This document shows positions 9,760 to 19,442 of a DNA stretch of 64,000 nucleotides, piece after piece. The translations under genes were made by a program, and so were the position numbers. Source of the stretch: Leishmania mexicana MHOM/GT/2001/U1103 (lineage: Eukaryota; Euglenozoa; Kinetoplastea; Trypanosomatida; Trypanosomatidae); NCBI RefSeq assembly GCF_000234665.1, contig NC_018327.1:529998-593997 (forward strand), given 5' to 3'. Positions within the stretch are counted from its first letter, which is position 1. Each line of letters opens with the position of its first letter. The notes beneath the pieces are model-generated. The model saw nothing but the letters and a program-made list of their open reading frames with translations. It was not told the origin of the DNA and searched no databases.

Positions 9760-11085
9760 ATGAAACAGCTCTTGAGCCCCAAGACTGCCCGACACGCACG
9801 CCTTTTTCGACTGGCAAACAGGCTAGCGGGAGAGAGAGGAGCGCCTCAAAGCGATGGGGAGAGGCTCTCATGGGTGAACTCCCACGTAAAGCGAAGTCAA
9901 GATATGGAGCTTTCGAGGGAGGAGGAAGCGTTGCGCGAACGTATAATGCCTTTAGAAGTAGGTGATAATGCAGTCGTTAGCAACAGCCAGGCAACGCACG
10001 GGAATCTTTTCCATTTTCGCGAGTACCCAATGTATCCTGGAGAGTATGTTCCTGCTGGCCACAACACCCTTTCGTCACTGAGAGACGAACTGCGAAGTGA
10101 CTTGACTGCACAATCTCTCAAGGAGGCGTGGATGCGCATCAGCGGAGGAATGTACTTCAAATCGATTGATGACTACTACGCCTCTGTAGACGGGCTAGAT
10201 CAGGAGCAACTGGGTGAGATTGTGTCAGCCTTACTCCCAGACTTGCGCAAGTATGAGGCACAGGCGCTGGTGACCAAGGTTCTCGAGTCGCTTAGCAAGC
10301 CGGCCGATTCCCCCTCGCGTCAGCTGAGCAGGACGATCACTGCAGATGCGGTCGGTCTAGATAACGCACCTGGTCATTACACAAACTTCCTCGAATGGAT
10401 GGGCCGCATGACAGAAACAAAGGCGTTCAAAACGGAGCACGCTCTTTTCGAGTTTAGCCGGCGGAAATTCAATCGCGAGGATGTGCGCGTAATGTTTGAA
10501 AACTACAACCTAATGAGCAAGGCCACTCTCGAGGCCGACAGCTCCGATAGCTACAGTCACTTCTACACTGTGCTTCACGACTTTTCGCGTAAGGTCGCCG
10601 GTGAAGATACACGACATCAGATAGGTGTGCGTATCGACCCAGCCGAGGTGGATCCCGAAACAGGTATTGCCGTTGGTCACGGCCGCGCAGATGGGCAGAA
10701 GTACATGTTCACAGCTCTGATCCGAGAGAACCGTGATCACAACGGCTCCGTCACTCTTCTCGGAAAACCGCTTTCTGTTGCATTCGATGATAAGTCCTGG
10801 CTGATGGAAATGGTGCTAATGCCATTCGATGAGGCAAAGCTAGACTTCCACGACTTTGACGTGAACATCATCTCCGAAGGCAAGGCGATGCCTTCTCTTG
10901 CGAATGAGATCGCTGCTTTTGGTTGCAGGATGGCGGTGGCCAATGCGATAACGAAGCTTCTTCCACTAACACGCATTCCTTTGAAAAAGGCTGGGTTGCT
11001 CTCAGTGGATCGCCGAAGGGAGCCAGGTCAATTCCCAGGTTTCGTGGACGGAAAGAAGAACAAAAGGAAGTTTGCGAAGCGTTAG
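9760..11085 (+). CDS. Mitochondrial small-subunit ribosomal protein uS9m
   Basis: The product is 441 residues. Its last 140 residues match the bacterial/organellar S9 fold: a Gly/His-rich strand near residue 300 (TGIAVGHGRADGQKYMF), a central block with IAAFGCRMAVANAITKLLPL, and the diagnostic C-terminus beginning GLLSVDRRREPGQ and ending NKRKFAKR. This parallels the S9 pattern of GLL-x-D-x-R and a terminal K/R-F-S/A-K-R that reaches the decoding P-site tRNA. The first 290 residues are a trypanosomatid-type extension, about three times the size of bacterial S9, as expected for these protein-rich, RNA-poor mitoribosomes. The N-terminus (MKQLLSPKTARHARLFRLAN) looks like a mitochondrial presequence. 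The ATG is the first after AG 9713-9714. Confidence 0.8.
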   Translation: MKQLLSPKTARHARLFRLANRLAGERGAPQSDGERLSWVNSHVKRSQDMELSREEEALRERIMPLEVGDNAVVSNSQATHGNLFHFREYPMYPGEYVPAGHNTLSSLRDELRSDLTAQSLKEAWMRISGGMYFKSIDDYYASVDGLDQEQLGEIVSALLPDLRKYEAQALVTKVLESLSKPADSPSRQLSRTITADAVGLDNAPGHYTNFLEWMGRMTETKAFKTEHALFEFSRRKFNREDVRVMFENYNLMSKATLEADSSDSYSHFYTVLHDFSRKVAGEDTRHQIGVRIDPAEVDPETGIAVGHGRADGQKYMFTALIRENRDHNGSVTLLGKPLSVAFDDKSWLMEMVLMPFDEAKLDFHDFDVNIISEGKAMPSLANEIAAFGCRMAVANAITKLLPLTRIPLKKAGLLSVDRRREPGQFPGFVDGKKNKRKFAKR

Positions 11086-11488
11086 GATCGTAGGCGTCTT
11101 GTTCGTTGTAATCCCATTCAAGGCAAATGCAAAGCAAACAGATACACATGATAGCGAGGGGTGCTTTACGCCACACCCTGCTGCCTGTCGTTCTGCCGCG
11201 ACGCTGGGGTCTTTGTGGGGTATCCATGGTGTTCCAGACCCACAGCGTTGCAGGTGCTCCGGCGCGCCATTGCTCGTTCAGTTCTGTACCTCCTCCGTCC
11301 TCGCCTTGTTTCCCACCAGACTCATCTTGCTACTCTCCTCTTTTCCTTGCGGGCACCGCCGCCGTGTACCGTTACCGCGACTACGCCTTATGTGGGGGTA
11401 CGGGAGCGGAAGAAGCTGCCGCGGCTTCGCTAGAAACTCGTTGCCATGCCTCGCGTGTATGTTTCTTTGTGGACACCGGAGCCTTTCC
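11086..11488. other. Intergenic region between uS9m and the TMEM234-like pseudogene
   Basis: It is the uS9m 3' UTR plus a pyrimidine-rich tract at about 11278-11345 with AG dinucleotides, an intact-looking trans-splice signal for the disrupted gene that follows. No other coding frame is supported. Confidence 0.45.
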
Positions 11489-11801
11489 ATGATCTCTGTC
11501 ATGCTTCTGGATGTGCTGCTGTGGGGCGTGACGAACCCGCTGCTGAAGCACTACAGCCGCGGGATGACGCGGTGTTTCTTGTGCGACGACCGAAGTACAT
11601 GGCTACACAGGCTGTGAACCTAAGTGACTCCGTCGTATTTTTTTTACTGTGTGAGGTGGACGTGTCGGTTGGCTCGATTGTGGTGAACTCGCTTGCATTC
11701 GTTATCACTGTGCTGATGAGTGTGTTCTGCGCGAGGGTCTGTTGCGCGCGTGGACCACTGCAGGGTGCCTTCTGGTGGTGGTGGGGACTGTGCTGTCCAC
11801 T
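11489..11801 (+). pseudogene. TMEM234-like (DMT/EamA-related) membrane protein, frame-disrupted
   Basis: Three reading frames in succession resemble consecutive parts of the small TMEM234 family. From 11489 one frame reads MISVMLLDVLLWGVTNPLLK (family pattern LLWGxTNPLLK). A second frame at about 11590-11730 reads RRPKYMATQAVNLSDSVVFF followed by NSLAFVITVLMSVF (family pattern N-x-SGSVxF and CNSLxFxFTxL). A third at about 11760-11800 reads GCLLVVVGTVLST (family pattern G-x-x-LxxxGxxLC). So at least two frame changes separate parts that should be one four-helix protein of roughly 120-140 residues. TMEM234 members are uncharacterised membrane proteins related to drug/metabolite transporters. 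It is either a decaying gene or a real gene hit by sequencing errors. The boundaries are approximate. Confidence 0.6.
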
Positions 11802-12441
11802 TCTCCAGCGCGCGCTGAGAGTGGGTCCGTTAGGCCGTTTGCGGCCTGTGATCAGATGTCCCAGGTGTTGACAGCACTGCTTGTGTGGTTGTATGTGTGT
11901 CTTTTGCGAATATGTGTATGGGGCAGCTGAGGGTAAGCGACCGGCGAGCGGTGCCCCTGGGAGGATGTGCGTGTGAATGCGTACTACAGAATGCGTGGCG
12001 TTCTGGCCTTTGAGCAAAAAGCCCTGAATGGAACGTTATGTGAGGCATGCGATTTTGCACATCTTTTTCTGACCGCTGCTGTCGCTCTCTCTTTCTTGGC
12101 GTGCAGGTTCACCCCGTAATCAGACAGGCAGCCGGTGGGCGGTACTGGTGTGATGTGCATCTCTGCTGCCCTCGCGTCACATGTGGGTGCGCGGTGCGAT
12201 GTGTCACGCATGCTTGCTTCTCTGCAGCCGATGCATAGATGCTCCTCCACTTCTGATTTCTCGCTCCTTTTCGATGCCTTTTCCATTGTGTTGCCTGCGG
12301 CCGTACCCTGTACCCCATCCCCGCCTGTTCGTGTCTGCCGTCCGTTCGATACGCACCCTTGTTCATATTCTCCTCCAGGCTTTCTTCTTTCGTTTTCAGC
12401 ACTCCGCACTCATCCTCCTCACTGACCCTGCAGGTTCCACA
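11802..12441. other. Intergenic region and 5' leader of the acid phosphatase
   Basis: Mostly non-coding with the usual pyrimidine-rich character toward its right end. Several acceptor AGs are possible before the acid phosphatase start: 12377-12378, 12398-12399 and 12432-12433. All leave the ATG at 12442 as the first start. The open frame continues upstream to 12181 without a convincing start or signature. Confidence 0.45.
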
Positions 12442-14037
12442 ATGCGGCAGGTGTTGTTTTTGCTGCTGCTGGCCGCGCCTCTCTTGTGCGTGCCGGCGCT
12501 TGTTACTGCTGCGCCGGACATGAAGCTCGTGATGGTTCAGCTGCTGCACCGGCACGGCGCCCGCACGGCGGAGCCGAGCTACAACAAGACCCAGATCTGC
12601 GGGGACACCCCCTGCGGATACCTTACGTGGCCTGGGATCGAGATGCTCGGCAAGACGGGTGCGTTCCTGCGGAGCCGCTACAACACGGATGCCTCCGTTG
12701 TGTCTGAGCCCATGTTCCCCTCAGAGGACTACGACTTGGATGTCGCATACAGCCGCTCGACCGATGTGCAGCGGACGCTGCAGAGTGCCGAGTCGTTCCT
12801 GCGCGGCTTCTTTCCGAACTTGAAGTCCCTGTACCCCGCTATTCACACGGTGCCAGAGCAAGATGACTACATTCTGTACACGAACTACGTACCACAATTC
12901 CAGTTTTATTGGAGCCTGGATATGGCGGGCGTGCGTGCTGTTTGCAACCCGGTTGTGGATCGGAACTTCCCTGACTTCAGCACGCTGACGACAATTGCGC
13001 AGGAGGTGTACAGTGAGGGGTACTGCAGCGATTTCACGCGGCGCACTGATTGTGCCTTTACGCTGTTTGATATCGCCGTCTCCAAGGAAGCCATCGGGGA
13101 ACTGGAGAATTATCCGAAGTTGAAGACCAACCGGGTCAGGCTGAGTCAGGTGGCCCGCGAGCACTTTGCGAGGCAGTACGTGTACAACCGCAGCGACACC
13201 CGGTGCTTTCAGCAAGGGAGCTCTGGGCAGCCGATTCTTCAGGAGTTCGTGAAGAACATTGGCGCGGCGATGGCGGGCACCAGCAGCTATAAGCTGTACC
13301 ACTACAGCGCTCACGACACGACGCTGAGCCGGATCGCGTGCTCGCTGCAGGACACGGCCGACGACGGGCTGCTGCCACCCTTTGCGCAGACGCTCGTTCT
13401 GGAGCTGTTGCAGAACCTGTCAGACTCGTCGTACCACGTGCGCGTGTTGCGTGGACACACCGGACAGAGTCGCGCATCTGGCTTCGAGTTCGCCTGGGAG
13501 CCGGACTGGCAGCTGAAGTGCATGAGCGCGTCTGGGCAGCTGTACAACGCGAGCGGAAACAGGTGCTCCGTGGCTGACTTCACCCGGTTTGTGCAGTGGA
13601 GTGCTGCTCCGGCGGGGTCGACGGGATACTGTTACCTGGACGAGAAGTACCGGCAGCTGCGGAACTGTCCGGAGGGCGGGATCGGGGCCGGTGAGGCGTG
13701 GCAGGCGCTGTCGACCGGATGCCAGTACTACCGAAAGCGGTGCCCGTTGTACTCGTGCGACGCTGGGTACATGCTGGACAGTTCGTCGTTGCAGTGCGTA
13801 TGTGTTGCCCTTTCATGCCTTCTGACTTCCAGCACTGCTGGGCCAGGGTTGCCGGATGGCAGTCCTCACGGCGCGGCGAACAACACAACTGCAAAGACCT
13901 CCGGGCTGAGTGCCGGCGGCACGGCTGCCGTGGCGATGGGAACATTCTGCATTGGAGCTCTTCTCGCTGGTTTCGTCACCGCTGCGGTGCTCCTCTGCTG
14001 CAAGCATCGCAAACGCGCCGCCTTCCCCGAGGTTTGA
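12442..14037 (+). CDS. Membrane-bound histidine acid phosphatase
   Basis: This 531-residue protein is a type I membrane enzyme of the histidine acid phosphatase superfamily. Residues 1-23 are a signal peptide (MRQVLFLLLLAAPLLCVPAL). The catalytic motif is RHGAR at residues 37-41, with His38 expected to form the phosphohistidine, and the proton-donor motif is HDTTL at about residues 291-295. Many Cys in the luminal domain fit disulfides, and N-x-S/T sites fit N-glycosylation. A Gly/Thr-rich stalk leads to a transmembrane segment at about 493-515, then a short basic tail (CCKHRKRAAFPEV). Leishmania membrane-bound acid phosphatases cycle through the endosomal and flagellar-pocket system and hydrolyse phosphomonoesters. 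The tail holds no clear GPI signal, so a transmembrane anchor is likely. Confidence 0.92.
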   Translation: MRQVLFLLLLAAPLLCVPALVTAAPDMKLVMVQLLHRHGARTAEPSYNKTQICGDTPCGYLTWPGIEMLGKTGAFLRSRYNTDASVVSEPMFPSEDYDLDVAYSRSTDVQRTLQSAESFLRGFFPNLKSLYPAIHTVPEQDDYILYTNYVPQFQFYWSLDMAGVRAVCNPVVDRNFPDFSTLTTIAQEVYSEGYCSDFTRRTDCAFTLFDIAVSKEAIGELENYPKLKTNRVRLSQVAREHFARQYVYNRSDTRCFQQGSSGQPILQEFVKNIGAAMAGTSSYKLYHYSAHDTTLSRIACSLQDTADDGLLPPFAQTLVLELLQNLSDSSYHVRVLRGHTGQSRASGFEFAWEPDWQLKCMSASGQLYNASGNRCSVADFTRFVQWSAAPAGSTGYCYLDEKYRQLRNCPEGGIGAGEAWQALSTGCQYYRKRCPLYSCDAGYMLDSSSLQCVCVALSCLLTSSTAGPGLPDGSPHGAANNTTAKTSGLSAGGTAAVAMGTFCIGALLAGFVTAAVLLCCKHRKRAAFPEV

Positions 14038-15968
14038 AAGCTGCAAGGAGAGGGATATGGGTATTCACCGACGCCGGCAGATCCATCGTGTGCTTTTTGT
14101 TTCTCTTCCACTCCCATGAAGGACACGGCAATGCCTATAAGCGGCAATCACGACAGAGGACAAATGTCTGCTGTCCAGTAGAAATAGGGCGCCTCGAGAG
14201 GGCAAAATGAGACTTCAATACGCTACCCATTTGTAACTCCCGAAGTTCACCCTCTTTGTTTGTCGACTCCCGCGGCTCGAGTGCTTAGGTGGCTCACTGC
14301 CTTCTCTCTCTCTCAAGAAAAAAAACCTCGCGCACCACGGTGCGAGGCCAACCACTTGCCATGCGGGAGCCTTCGCAAGGCGTAGATGAGCGTGCCGAGA
14401 GGCTCACTTGTTTTTTTTTTCCGTTCTCCTTCCTCCGGTCGATAGTAAACGAGTACAGGTGAGACGACGGTGAACGGCAGTCAAACAATGAACCATCCCC
14501 CCAAAAGCAAGACGACAGCCGAGCTCGAACTCGCACGGACGTCCGTCGTTTCGTTTTTTTTTTTGAACTCTCATTTGTGAGGTGCAGTTCGCTGTGCTGT
14601 TTTTTTTTTTCCTGTTCTCCCCTCTCTTGTTTTTCCTGTTGCTGCCCACCTGGATAATGATGTGTGTTCACTTCTGTTCTCTCTCTCGTTGCGCGAGGTG
14701 ACACCTTGCAGAAGGAAGTGGTGTAAGAAGTATTCTTTTGCTGTTTTTTTTCTCCACGTGCCCATTTTGTGCCACCCAAACATGAGTTACACTCCACCCG
14801 GCCTGTCACAGGCTCCTCATCGCGTGGCGCAACCCTCGGGGTGGCCACTCAGGCTCTCCATACCAGCAGGGAGTGCGACAGCCCGGGGTGGGATACGCTC
14901 GAGTCGCGCTGACACGCTGCCCATCGCATGGGTGGTACAGACGCGTGCGCTGTCGCAGGTCGCCCCGACGCACCGCCGTCCAGAACACGACCCCTGATAG
15001 CAGTAGTCATGAAGCCCTCTGACGTCCCCCAGCTCGTAGGTGCTTTTACCCCTGCCACCGCCAGATGTGGTTTGGCATTGGCAGGGTTAGGTGGGGGCTG
15101 CTCGGCTTGCCCACACAGAGTGGGGGCGCACGGGGCCCTGGGGTGCCACGCTGAGGAGCGTCCCGCCGCCATCAAGGTGGGTTTATGTGATGAAAGGAGA
15201 GGGCAGAGCTTTCCTCTTTTGGTGCAGTTCAGGGGCCAAGGAAAGCGGTGGAGGTCGTGCGCACTCAGCACCTTATTCGTAAATGTTCGTTGCTCTTTCG
15301 TTTTTGTTTTTGTTTTCTTTGTTTGGGTGTCTGTGTGCCCGTTGTGTTCTTCTGGTTGGTGATTCCTGTGAGCACCGTCAGGCAAAGCGAAAACGAAGGA
15401 AACGACAGCGGGCGCAAAGAAGACAGCGAAAGATACAGTGCGGCACTGCCCACTGGGTCATGTGTGTGTATACCATCTGGGCACACGACTAAGACACACC
15501 GCGCATTATTCTTACTTCTCGCATCCTTCCGAGGAGGAGAGCGCTTCGCTGGAGGATACCTCTTAGGATCGCACGTGGAGGGCCAACGTTGCGGCACTAA
15601 TGAGCAGCCGAGTGGGGGAAAAACAAACAGAATCGACTCGGCTGTGGTTGGCATCGAAGGACACTGATACTTTCGCTGTCATTGCCGGTATGTTTTCCAT
15701 GCACGTCTTGTGGACTCCCTTTCTGATGTTGTCCCGCATCATACTGAGCTCATCCTTTCAAATATAACATCCCATCTTCTTTTTTCCTTTGTATATCTGC
15801 GCAGAGAGAACGAAAGGGGGGGGGGCAATCACCTGAGGCCTCGCCACCTAGCACAATATTTTCCAAAATCTTAAGTCGAGGGGAAATCCCTGTGCCACGG
15901 GTGGTGTGCATCGTCTGCTCTTGCTTGGCATCGGTCGTCACCCTTGTGTGGCGCCCGCGAGTAATGGA
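14038..15968. other. Intergenic region between acid phosphatase and RsmH-like gene
   Basis: It holds SIDER copy 3 in inverted orientation, short A/T homopolymer runs (about 14410, 14555, 14600), a small hairpin at 14326-14347 (8 bp stem with one wobble pair), a ten-G run at 15816-15825, and a polypyrimidine tract ending at the probable acceptor AG 15803-15804 for the next gene. No coding frame is supported. Confidence 0.5.
14744..15160 (-). mobile_element. SIDER-type retroposon, copy 3 (internally shortened, inverted)
   Basis: On the minus strand this element of about 410 bp carries the same head (near 15150) and GCGACTCGAGCGTATCCCAC string as copy 2. After that string it has a shorter, different tail, ending at an A-rich stretch that appears on the plus strand as the T run at 14744-14751. 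By eye it differs from copy 4 at only five or six positions, including T/C changes in the head and tail. It lies in the acid phosphatase 3' region, antisense to transcription. Confidence 0.7.
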
Positions 15969-15972
15969 ATGA
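15964..15972 (+). other. Minimal upstream ORF overlapping the RsmH-like start
   Basis: If the acceptor is AG 15803-15804, the first ATG of the mRNA is at 15964. It reads ATG GAA TGA and its stop overlaps the next ATG (15969), which starts the methyltransferase. This two-codon uORF would lower or gate translation of the main frame. Confidence 0.4.
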
Positions 15973-17438
15973 AGCGGATTGTGGCACCGAAGCGATGGTC
16001 CGCCGTAAACCGTGTTGAGCATCCTCCGCTTATGCCTAAGCAGCTCTTGCAGGGCGTCTGTGGGGGACTGCGGTGGCTCGAGTCTAAGAACCTTGCTGAG
16101 TTTTTGGCAAAGCGCGCCATCGAAGAAGGGTTCCCCTGTACGAAGAAGCAGCAGAGGGTTTTCGATGCGCGACCGCCATCATCGCGTCCAGCGCTTCGCA
16201 CGAGCCGACTGCACAAAAAGTGTCCGGCGCGCCGTTCTAGCGGGGCTGTGCAACGGACCGAGGGTGCTCTGGAGGCGTCGCGCACGACAGGTGCCAGTGG
16301 CGCCCTCGTCTCTTCCGGTGCAGCGCTTGCCTTGAACTCGTCTGCCTTGGATGCTCTGGTGCCACTGTCCAAGCAGAAGCGGCTCGTTTCGTATGACGTT
16401 TTGGACTGTACATTCGGCTCTGGGTTTCACACTGGTGTGGTGCTCGAGAACGGTCGGCCGTACACGCGAGTTGTTGCGATGGACTGCGACTTGGAGGCGA
16501 CGGTGAGCGCGCGCGAGATCGTTGATGAGTTCGGGGCGGACCGGTTTCGATTCTTCGCGCGTCCCATGTCTGAGGCCAAGGCCATGTTTGGCGAGCGTTC
16601 CTTCGATGCCGTTATGATCGACCCTGGCCCGTCGCTAACTCAACTGGAGAACCCCGAGCGAGGGTTTCTTCTGGATGATGAGAGTGACCACGCACTCGAC
16701 ATGCGTTACGGGCCCACGCATGGGCTCGGGGCGCTGGAGTACCTCAACACGGTGCCGCAGCATGCCCTGTCCAGCGCCCTCGCTTCCTACGAACTTCTGA
16801 CTCCCCAGCAGTCCATGAAGCTTGCTAGAGCCATTCGGCAACGGCGCCCCTTCGATGGCGCGCAGCGCGTGCTGGAGGCAGTGGAGGAGGCGGGTAACGA
16901 GCTCCCTGAGGAGGGATGGGGGACTCAGGGTAGCCGACGGAAGACTTCGATGTCATGGAACTTCATGACATCGTTGAGATGCATCGTGAACCACGAGCGC
17001 CACGAGCTGAGCGAGGCCCTGCAGAACGCGCTGCTGCTCCTGCGCACTGATGGCCGGCTTGTTGTCTTCTCTCGTCTCCCGTGGGAGGAGAGGCTCATCT
17101 CCACCACTGTCAGTCAGCACCCACACGCTCTGCTAAGTTACTCGGAGGCTATTCCCATCGAAGATGTGCAGGAGCACGGCCACTCACGTCACACAAAGAT
17201 GTGGATTGTCACTCGCACCCAACGTTCCTCGTACGTGCTCAAGAACAGTCAGGCGCTCACAGAGGAGGCGGTGCAGGAGAGCTCGATGCGGTGGATGAGC
17301 GGCCTCTTCGCTGGTCAAACGTTTGGGTTCCCGGCGAATAACTTCACCTTTGAGAACAAGGATGCGAAGGACTGGGCCGCAGTGCGCCGAAACAAGGACT
17401 CGCCACCGTTCGACAGCGATGATGACCCTAGAGGCTAA
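15969..17438 (+). CDS. RsmH/MraW (METTL15)-type rRNA m4C methyltransferase, mitochondrial
   Basis: The 489-residue product carries the full RsmH motif series: HPPLMPKQLLQGV at 18-30 (bacterial HxPVLL-x-EVL), the SAM-binding DCTFGSGFHTG at 146-156, AMDCDLEA at 170-177, FDAVMIDPGPSLTQLENPER at 212-231, DMR at 244-246, and RCIVNHERHELSEAL near 337-351 followed by GRLVVFSR. Bacterial RsmH N4-methylates C1402 of 16S rRNA in the P site. METTL15 does the same in mitochondrial 12S rRNA, so the likely substrate is the kinetoplast-encoded 9S rRNA. The odd feature is an insertion of about 110 residues, partly low complexity, between the first two motifs, which in bacteria are about 20 residues apart. 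The basic N-terminus suits mitochondrial import. The ATG at 15969 is the first in frame. Confidence 0.85.
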   Translation: MKRIVAPKRWSAVNRVEHPPLMPKQLLQGVCGGLRWLESKNLAEFLAKRAIEEGFPCTKKQQRVFDARPPSSRPALRTSRLHKKCPARRSSGAVQRTEGALEASRTTGASGALVSSGAALALNSSALDALVPLSKQKRLVSYDVLDCTFGSGFHTGVVLENGRPYTRVVAMDCDLEATVSAREIVDEFGADRFRFFARPMSEAKAMFGERSFDAVMIDPGPSLTQLENPERGFLLDDESDHALDMRYGPTHGLGALEYLNTVPQHALSSALASYELLTPQQSMKLARAIRQRRPFDGAQRVLEAVEEAGNELPEEGWGTQGSRRKTSMSWNFMTSLRCIVNHERHELSEALQNALLLLRTDGRLVVFSRLPWEERLISTTVSQHPHALLSYSEAIPIEDVQEHGHSRHTKMWIVTRTQRSSYVLKNSQALTEEAVQESSMRWMSGLFAGQTFGFPANNFTFENKDAKDWAAVRRNKDSPPFDSDDDPRG

Positions 17439-18479
17439 GGCAAGCGAAGCGTAAGGGGAGTGTGGTGGGAGGGCCACAGATACAAAGTGGAGCGGTGTTG
17501 TGTGGAGGGGAGGAAGGCGAGGGCGTGCCCTGTGTGCTCAGAGCTGGACTTCTGCCCGTCGTGCGCTTCGTTCGTGACGGCCTTGCCAAACCAATTACAC
17601 TGCCTCACCCCACCACAGAGACCCTCTACTTGCTGGAGTATGTTTCTCGCCGCCCCCCACCCTCCTCTCTCCTTGCGCGCACTCGTCAAAGCGATGAGGA
17701 CGTACGACTGCAATGCCGTGATCATTCCATGCTGCCGTTTTGGGTTCGCCTTATGTTGGTGCGCCATACTCACAGATACGGACAAACGCGTTGATGCGCA
17801 TGAAAGGTGCGAACACCACTTGTTCCGCCTTTCCCACAAGTGTTTGGACTACTGGCAACGTCACCCACACATGCGCGCGTCCGTGCGATGCATGCCGCGT
17901 GCGTGTATGCTTGCTGCAGCAATGACCCGGTGGACGGGTAAGAGGGAGGAGCGGGGCAGGGGTATGTTGTTAACGCACAGGGACTCGTGCAGCATCTTCT
18001 CCCGAGAAGTCATGTGCAGCCCAACGACTTTTCACGCGCGCGTTTCTTTGCGGTCGATTTCATCTTCTCCCTTTCTTCCCTTTCCAATGCTCCTCCGGTT
18101 GCTGCCGTTGAAACACCCACTCGCACTCCACACAAACGCATGCGCACAAACACCCACCACACACCCACTCGCGCTTGTTGCGTTTTGTACGAAGGAAACA
18201 CAGATGTGTGCTCCATCTTGGCTTTCGCGTCAGGCGTCAGCGTTTTTGTTTTTCGTTCGCCGTGCACAGGAAGGTACACAGGCGGTGGCTCGGCACTTGT
18301 ATCACCCAGCTTCTCGGCGTTGAGACACCTCGCGCGCGGGCAAGGGCCACACTCCCGGTCCTTTGTGTGTGTGCGTGGCTTGGTTGGTTGGTTGTTGCTC
18401 ACCCCACCTCCAGTATGGTTCCTGCTGCCGCAAATACTGCGTTTCTCTTTGTATTTATTCAGCTGCTATCTTCCTCACG
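17439..18479. other. Intergenic region upstream of SIR2rp2
   Basis: About 1 kb without a supported gene. Open frames exist, but they lack family signatures and overlap each other in several frames. The right end is pyrimidine rich, and the tract at 18440-18460 ends in AG 18461-18462. Confidence 0.45.
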
Positions 18480-19442
18480 ATGAAGCCGGCGGGAACGCTT
18501 GCATCGTTCATGGAGCGCTGCAGCGCCAGAAAACCTGGTCGGGGTTGCGTAGTCCTCACCGGCGCAGGTTGCAGCACAGAGAGTGGCATCCCCGACTACC
18601 GCGGGCCCAACGGCCAGTACCACCGCACTGATTTCGTGCTGCTGACCTTTCAGAGCTTTATGCGCGACGACAACGAAAAGCGACGCTACTGGGGCCGCAG
18701 CATGCTCGGGTACTTGACCATGTCCGGTGCCTCCTGCAATGCCGCTCACATGGCGCTGCATGCTTTCACCAAGTCCGGGGCCGTGGCACACATCCTCACG
18801 CAAAACGTCGACGGGCTGCACCACCTCGCTACGTATGGCGGGGCCGGTGATGCGGAGGAGGAGCACTACTACAAGTACACCACAAGTGATGCGCCGCTGA
18901 AGGAGGTGCACGGCAACATTCACAACGTCATCTGCACGTCCTGCGGCTTTCTCATGCCGCGTGCGCGTCTGCAGCGGGAACTGCGAGAAAAGAATCCGGC
19001 TTTGTATGAGCAGTACGGGACGGATATGTCGCGCGTGCGGCCGGACGGCGACTACAGTGCGCCAACGGAGGCCGCGAATGCGATGCATCTCGTCATGTGC
19101 CCCCGGTGCAACGGCTTCCTCAAGCCGCATGTCGTTCTGTTCGGTGAGAACGTGGCGAAGCCAATTGTGGAGACCACGATGAGTGTTGTGCGCGACAAGG
19201 CCTCCTGCCTGCTGTGCCTCGGCACCTCCCTGCAGGTGTACAGCGCCTATCGGTACGTCTTAGAGGCAAAGCAGTTAGGGATTCCGGTGGCCATCGTCAA
19301 CGCTGGAGCGACGCGGGCCGACGCCATCGCTGACCTCAAACTTAATGTGGAGAGCGTCGGAAGCGTGTTGGCGGAGACGGCGCATGAGATGCTTGGCGTG
19401 CCGGCGTTCATGTTCTTCCGCCAGAAGGCGATTCAACTCTAG
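18480..19442 (+). CDS. SIR2rp2: Sir2-related protein 2 (class II sirtuin, mitochondrial)
   Basis: A 320-residue NAD-dependent deacylase of the sirtuin family. Visible motifs are GAGCSTESGIPDYRG at 28-42 (NAD binding), TQNVDGLHH at 107-115, the catalytic His in KEVHGNIHN (His144), and two zinc-binding Cys pairs, CTSC at 152-155 and CPRC further on, followed by GFLKPHVVLFGE. A C-terminal Rossmann strand follows with CLGTSLQVYSAYRYV and AIVNAGATRAD. The sequence class is SIRT4-like (class II). Its trypanosomatid relatives SIR2rp2 and SIR2rp3 are mitochondrial, and only SIR2rp1 is non-mitochondrial. The length matches the L. major protein as I recall it. The ATG is the first after AG 18461-18462. 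The gene lies within the inverted SIDER pair (copies 3 and 4). Confidence 0.93.
   Translation: MKPAGTLASFMERCSARKPGRGCVVLTGAGCSTESGIPDYRGPNGQYHRTDFVLLTFQSFMRDDNEKRRYWGRSMLGYLTMSGASCNAAHMALHAFTKSGAVAHILTQNVDGLHHLATYGGAGDAEEEHYYKYTTSDAPLKEVHGNIHNVICTSCGFLMPRARLQRELREKNPALYEQYGTDMSRVRPDGDYSAPTEAANAMHLVMCPRCNGFLKPHVVLFGENVAKPIVETTMSVVRDKASCLLCLGTSLQVYSAYRYVLEAKQLGIPVAIVNAGATRADAIADLKLNVESVGSVLAETAHEMLGVPAFMFFRQKAIQL

Noticed and set aside
14326..14347. Short hairpin in the acid phosphatase 3' region as a terminator
   Set aside because: Trypanosomatid polymerase II units do not end at hairpin terminators, and genes continue downstream on the same strand.
14928..15362. Open frame of 144 codons beginning MGGTDACAVAG
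   Set aside because: The same peptide appears in copies 1, 2 and 4 of the SIDER. It reflects the repeat, not a gene.
17460..18323. Plus-strand open frame of 287 codons between the RsmH-like gene and SIR2rp2
   Set aside because: It starts at GTG, its composition is Cys/His/Arg-rich noise typical of these intergenic regions, and several frames are open at once. No motif is recognised.
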